Source: Azoarcus sp031546845
GTDB lineage: Bacteria > Pseudomonadota > Gammaproteobacteria > Burkholderiales > Rhodocyclaceae
DNA: 64,000 nucleotides
NCBI GenBank assembly: GCA_031546845.1
Contig: JAVBJT010000026.1
Location: 1 to 64,000 of the forward strand
Reading direction: 5' to 3'
Shown: in pieces, positions 60,600 to 64,000 of the stretch
Numbering within the stretch: the stretch's first letter is position 1
Layout: each line of letters begins with the position of its first letter
Made by a program: the position numbers and the translations under genes
Notes under the pieces: model-generated
The model's database searches: none
Told to the model about the DNA's origin: nothing
What the model saw: the letters and a program-made list of their open reading frames with translations, nothing else

Positions 60600-61592
60600 C
60601 TAAGCCTCTGCACAAGCGCGCGCGCCATGAGTCCGCCAGCGGCAATCGATCCACAAGCCTAGCGCGAAAATCGCCGTAAAGCAGATTGCGATTGTAACCG
60701 CTCTCAACATCCCACTCTCATGCACCGCCAACAAAGCGCCGCCGGCGCACAAGAGCATGACGAAATAATAGATAAACGCAGTCCGTACATGCCCGAACCC
60801 ACTGCGCACCAAACGCTGATAATAGTGATCGCGGTGTGCCTCCCAAAAACGCTCCCGGTGCCAGATCCGGCGCCCCAGCGTTACCGACGCATCGGCGATA
60901 AACGGGGCGAAAACCACAACGGGAAACCAGCCTGGCCAAGCACCCGCCGTCCATCCCGCCACGCCGAGCGCGCCAGCCATGAAACCGCATGGAACGGAGC
61001 CGGCATCGCCGAGGAAAACACGGGCTTGCGGAAAATTAAATAGCAGAAAACCCGTACTCGCCCCCGCCAACGCAACCGAGGCAAACGCCAAGCCGCTTTC
61101 CCCCGCCAAGACCGCGGAACAGGCATAAGCCAGAAACCCGCTCACAGCCATTCCCCCGGCCATCCCGTTGGAGCCATCCATAAAATTGAACAGATTGATA
61201 CCCCAGGCCACGGTAATCGACAATCCCACCAGCAAGGCAAGCGGCTGCCAACCCAACACACTCCCCAGGCAAAGCCCGGCGACGCAAAGGTGCAACGCCA
61301 GGCGTAATACGGAAGGCACCCCCCAACGGTCGTCGAAATAGGACACCGCCGCCAGCACCAAAACGCCACCACTCAGCCAAACCCCGCCCCCCGTCCACAC
61401 GCCGCACAGCAACGCTGCCGGCACAACCCCCCAACCACCAATGCGCGGAATCGGGTGAACATGCAAGGAGCGGTGATTCGGCTCATCCAGCGCGATGCGC
61501 CAGGCCAGGCCTGAACGCAGCAGCAGCGCGATTCCCGCCGCGGAACACATTGCCGCGACGGCAAACCGGACGATCAATTCAATCAACATCAC
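60600..61592 (-). CDS. WecA/WbpL-like polyprenyl-phosphate N-acetylhexosamine-1-P transferase
   Basis: 330-aa polytopic membrane transferase of the MraY/WecA superfamily that starts O-antigen or capsule units on undecaprenyl phosphate. Conserved cytoplasmic motifs are YFDDRWGVP, NLFNFMDGSNGMAGG, FLGDAGSVPCGF and HRDHYYQRLV. The last motif resembles WbpL rather than MraY. The start is GTG 61592 overlapping the upstream stop (GTGA), or ATG 61589 right after it. It lies between the SDR and WbpM-like genes, as in wbpV-wbpL-wbpM clusters. Confidence 0.93.
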   Translation of the reverse strand: MMLIELIVRFAVAAMCSAAGIALLLRSGLAWRIALDEPNHRSLHVHPIPRIGGWGVVPAALLCGVWTGGGVWLSGGVLVLAAVSYFDDRWGVPSVLRLALHLCVAGLCLGSVLGWQPLALLVGLSITVAWGINLFNFMDGSNGMAGGMAVSGFLAYACSAVLAGESGLAFASVALAGASTGFLLFNFPQARVFLGDAGSVPCGFMAGALGVAGWTAGAWPGWFPVVVFAPFIADASVTLGRRIWHRERFWEAHRDHYYQRLVRSGFGHVRTAFIYYFVMLLCAGGALLAVHESGMLRAVTIAICFTAIFALGLWIDCRWRTHGARACAEA

Positions 61593-62563
61593 CGCGACGA
61601 CGCCTGATTGACGGACAACATTTCATGCAACCCCGTGGCTAAATCGATCCGCGCGGACCACCCCATTTCCCGCCGCATCTTCTCCGCCGAATACCAGGCA
61701 GAACCGAGAAGACGATCATAGACTTCGTACCCAAAGGGCAAAGACAAGCCACTGGCGGCTGTAGCCAAATCACAACACCACGCCATCCCGCGCAGCGCAT
61801 GCCATGGAATCCTCACCCGAACCGGCGGTAAACCAAGCGCCTCCCGAATCGCGTCATACACAGCCCGCCCCGAATAGACTCCGGCATGCGCAAGAATGTA
61901 AGCCTCGCATGCCCCTGGCTGGCCGGCCCGCTCACCCGCCAGCCGCAGTGCGGCAACCACATCATCCACATGCACGAACGAGCGGCGATTTCCTGTTTCC
62001 GGCAGAGGAGGAAACGCTCCACCGCGAATCGCCTCGACCATGCGTGGCAAGTTCCCCCGCCCGCCCGCCCCGTAAACCATCGCGGGGCGCAACGCCACCG
62101 CGCTCATGGCTGTGCCGTGGCAAATTCGCGCAAGCGCGACTTCCGCCTCGTGCTTGGCACGCCCGTAATCCGAATCGGGCGGCACCGGCCATGTTTCGTC
62201 GATACAGGCATCGCCTCCCGGCCCCATGGCCTTCACGCTCGATAGCATGACGAATGCGCCCACTCCAGCCCTGGCCGCCGCTTCGCCAACCACTTTTACC
62301 GCATCGAAATTCCCCGCGCGGTTGAGCGCCGCCATCGCGTCAGGCTTCATCCGCATCGCATGGGCAAAACCGGCACAGTGATAAACCGTCGCCACCCCTG
62401 CACACGCGCGCGCCGCAGCAGCGGCATCGCAAATATCCCCCACAATGGTTTCCACGCCAGGCACCGGCCGCCGAGCGAACGCCCGCACCCTGCGGCCGGA
62501 AGCCAGCAGAGACGCCAATAAACGCGAACCGATGAACCCCGTCGCGCCCGTGATCAATTCCAT
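61589..62563 (-). CDS. NAD-dependent epimerase/4-reductase (extended SDR, WbpV-like)
   Basis: 324-aa extended short-chain dehydrogenase. The cofactor motif is GATGFIG (residues 5-11), the catalytic serine is in VMLSSVKAMG, and the Tyr/Lys pair is in DYGRAKHEAE (about 133-137). By position with WbpM- and WbpL-like genes it most likely reduces the 4-keto intermediate to UDP-QuiNAc or UDP-FucNAc; simple 4-epimerase activity is the alternative. ATG 62563 follows GGTGGTAAG. Confidence 0.88.
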   Translation of the reverse strand: MELITGATGFIGSRLLASLLASGRRVRAFARRPVPGVETIVGDICDAAAAARACAGVATVYHCAGFAHAMRMKPDAMAALNRAGNFDAVKVVGEAAARAGVGAFVMLSSVKAMGPGGDACIDETWPVPPDSDYGRAKHEAEVALARICHGTAMSAVALRPAMVYGAGGRGNLPRMVEAIRGGAFPPLPETGNRRSFVHVDDVVAALRLAGERAGQPGACEAYILAHAGVYSGRAVYDAIREALGLPPVRVRIPWHALRGMAWCCDLATAASGLSLPFGYEVYDRLLGSAWYSAEKMRREMGWSARIDLATGLHEMLSVNQASSR

Positions 62564-62567
62564 GCGC

Positions 62568-63386
62568 TTACCACCATTTCCAGCCGTGAGCAGCAAAGAA
62601 ACGCACAGCAGAACGCGCGAACAAGCCCACATGCCGCCAGCCCTTGGACGCTGCCCCTCCACCGTGATGGACGATACGCACGGCTGGCACGCAAGCAAGC
62701 CGGCCGTGCCCTGCCGCCCGCAAACTCAGATCAAAATCCTCGAAATACAGAAAGTAGCGCGGATCGAATCCCCCCAGGCTCAGCAAAACCGGTGTTCTGA
62801 ACAGCATGAAACAGCCGCTGACCACGGTGGGATTCCATAGCACCCCCGCTCCCGCATCGCGCATCTCGTAATGCGCGATGACGTCCGCGAAACGGCGTCG
62901 CACCCACGCCGGCATGAAACCGCGCAACAGCAAAACCACCACCGTCGGGTAGCGTTTGCACAGGGGTTGCGGACGGCCATCGTCCCAATGCGCGGAAGGC
63001 GACAGCAATACGCAATCCGGATGGCAGCGCAAAAAATCGAACGCTTCGCGCAACGCCTCGGGCGCAAGCTCCACATCCGGATTGAGCACAAGATGAAAAT
63101 GGCTCGCCAGCTCAGGCAGCGCCAGATTATGGCCGCGCCCGTAGCCCACATTGCCCTGCCCATGGATGAGATGGACAGCAAACGCCGTCTTCGACATCTC
63201 AACAAGCTCAGTCAGACCGGACGTCCCAGCAGGGGTGTTATCGACCACGAACAGATCGCCACCCGTTACATTGGCCTGCACGGCAGCTTCCGCCAAAGTT
63301 GCCAAGGTCCGCCGCAACAAGGAAAGGTCGGGGCGATAAACAACGATACTGACCGAAAGCGACAAACCCTCTCCACCCTCGCTCAA
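62568..63386 (-). CDS. Family 2 glycosyltransferase (WbbL-like)
   Basis: 272-aa GT-A glycosyltransferase for surface polysaccharide. Visible are VSIVVYRPDLSLL, VVDNTPAG, GNVGYGRGHN, the metal-binding LNPDVEL (about residue 99) and FLYFEDFDLSLRAA. This pattern fits rhamnosyltransferases of the WbbL type; the sugar is not certain. The start codon is TTG at 63386, supported by GGGAGG 5 bp upstream; no nearby ATG fits. It is 4 bp ahead of the SDR gene and divergent from the methyltransferase. Confidence 0.88.
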   Translation of the reverse strand: MSEGGEGLSLSVSIVVYRPDLSLLRRTLATLAEAAVQANVTGGDLFVVDNTPAGTSGLTELVEMSKTAFAVHLIHGQGNVGYGRGHNLALPELASHFHLVLNPDVELAPEALREAFDFLRCHPDCVLLSPSAHWDDGRPQPLCKRYPTVVVLLLRGFMPAWVRRRFADVIAHYEMRDAGAGVLWNPTVVSGCFMLFRTPVLLSLGGFDPRYFLYFEDFDLSLRAAGHGRLACVPAVRIVHHGGGAASKGWRHVGLFARSAVRFFAAHGWKWW

Positions 63387-63534
63387 GCAAACCTCCCAAG
63401 ATAAAACAAAGGTGAAGAGCGGCGCACAATCGCGTAACGACTCCCCTGTTCCACACCCTCATGCTCCATCATGCTAAATTTCCGCTTTTTGATTGTCGGG
63501 CGGAATTATCAACGCTCGCCCAAGAGCCTGATTC

Positions 63535-64000
63535 ATGACGTTTTCCGGTAACGACCTGCATACCTACGTCCGCAGCATTGATCCCGCGCAGCGCAGTTCC
63601 CTGTCGGTCATCGCCAGCCGCATTCCTCCCGCCGCGCGCGTGCTCGATCTCGGCACCGGCACCGGCGCGCTGGGGAAATACCTGCAGTCGCGACATCCCG
63701 GAACCCTTATCGACGGCGTCACCTACAATCGGGAAGAGGCCGCACAGGCAGCCGCTTATTATCGCCGTATTGAAGTCGATGACCTAGACACCTGCGAGCT
63801 TGTCTCCCTGTTTGCCAAGGGCAGCTACGATTACATCGTTTGCGCCGACGTTCTGGAACACTTGCGCAATCCGGCACACATTCTCAAGGCCAGCCAGCAA
63901 CTGCTCGCCCCCGACGGCCGCTTGCTCATTTCCGTGCCAAACGCCGCGTACTGCGGCCTCATCGCCGAACTGCTCGGCGGCGACTTCCGCTACCGCGAAG
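63535..64000 (+). CDS. SAM-dependent methyltransferase, N-terminal part (cut by window end)
   Basis: First 155 codons of a class I methyltransferase, open to the window end. SAM-binding motif I is VLDLGTGTGALGKYL (about 37-51); ADVLEHLRNP and LLAPDGRLLISVPN follow, as in Methyltransf_11/UbiG-like domains often found at the N-terminus of glycan-modifying proteins. ATG 63535. It is divergent from the glycosyltransferase gene, so it may start another surface-polysaccharide transcript. Confidence 0.9.
   Translation, partial: MTFSGNDLHTYVRSIDPAQRSSLSVIASRIPPAARVLDLGTGTGALGKYLQSRHPGTLIDGVTYNREEAAQAAAYYRRIEVDDLDTCELVSLFAKGSYDYIVCADVLEHLRNPAHILKASQQLLAPDGRLLISVPNAAYCGLIAELLGGDFRYRE

Overview
This 64-kb window is a GC-rich, densely coded stretch of a bacterial chromosome, most likely a betaproteobacterium. 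The signs are a gene order of dcw cluster, lpxC and secA, a PrsK/PrsR/PrsT and EpsB exopolysaccharide-control locus of the kind found with exosortase A, a DUF2322 gene, mpl, and an RNase P RNA gene just ahead of mraZ. I cannot name the genus. Everything was read by eye from the sequence and translations, without database searches. Almost all genes sit head to tail with short gaps or stop/start overlaps. I see no tRNA or rRNA genes, insertion sequences, phage genes or CRISPR arrays.

Layout. 1-1743 (minus): the start of cytochrome oxidase subunit I (cut by the window edge) and subunit II with a fused cytochrome c domain. 2242-4237 (plus): cysteine synthase, a small membrane ORF and a SYLF-domain lipoprotein. 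4310-15139 (minus): an envelope/exopolysaccharide block that reads, in transcription order, EpsB sugar transferase, PrsK kinase, PrsR sigma-54 activator, PrsT TPR lipoprotein, TviB-type UDP-sugar dehydrogenase, lytic transglycosylase and trypsin-like protease. 15540-23717: housekeeping genes (MaoC hydratase, DUF2322, purB, apaG, argJ, secA, a DUF721/DciA-like gene) and small unknowns. 23748-41778 (minus): lpxC plus a complete division and cell-wall cluster, in transcription order mraZ-rsmH-ftsL-ftsI-murE-murF-mraY-murD-ftsW-murG-murC-ddl-ftsQ-ftsA-ftsZ. It has a recognisable MraZ operator and promoter at its head and a strong terminator behind ftsZ. 42128-42580: rnpB. 42604-54512: a lipoprotein, pyrC, rsmI, yraN, diaA, a BON-domain lipoprotein, mpl, an unknown gene, a TlpA-like thioredoxin, aroQ, accB, accC, prmA, a DUF3426 protein and dgkA. 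54583-64000: surface-polysaccharide genes (two family-2 glycosyltransferases, a WbpM-like dehydratase, a WecA/WbpL-like sugar-phosphate transferase, a 4-reductase-like SDR and a methyltransferase cut by the edge), interleaved with apaH, a HIT protein, a PfkB kinase and a glycine-zipper lipoprotein.

How it fits together. The window is dominated by envelope building: precursor synthesis and division (dcw cluster, mpl), lipid A (lpxC), secretion (secA), fatty-acid initiation (accBC), lipid recycling (dgkA), exopolysaccharide control (prs/eps) and O-antigen-like sugar synthesis. The most striking anomaly is in ftsI. The penicillin-binding transpeptidase serine of the SxxK motif reads as leucine (L301, codon TTG), while the other active-site motifs are intact. 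Either this is a single-base error in the sequence or a division transpeptidase that cannot acylate its substrate.
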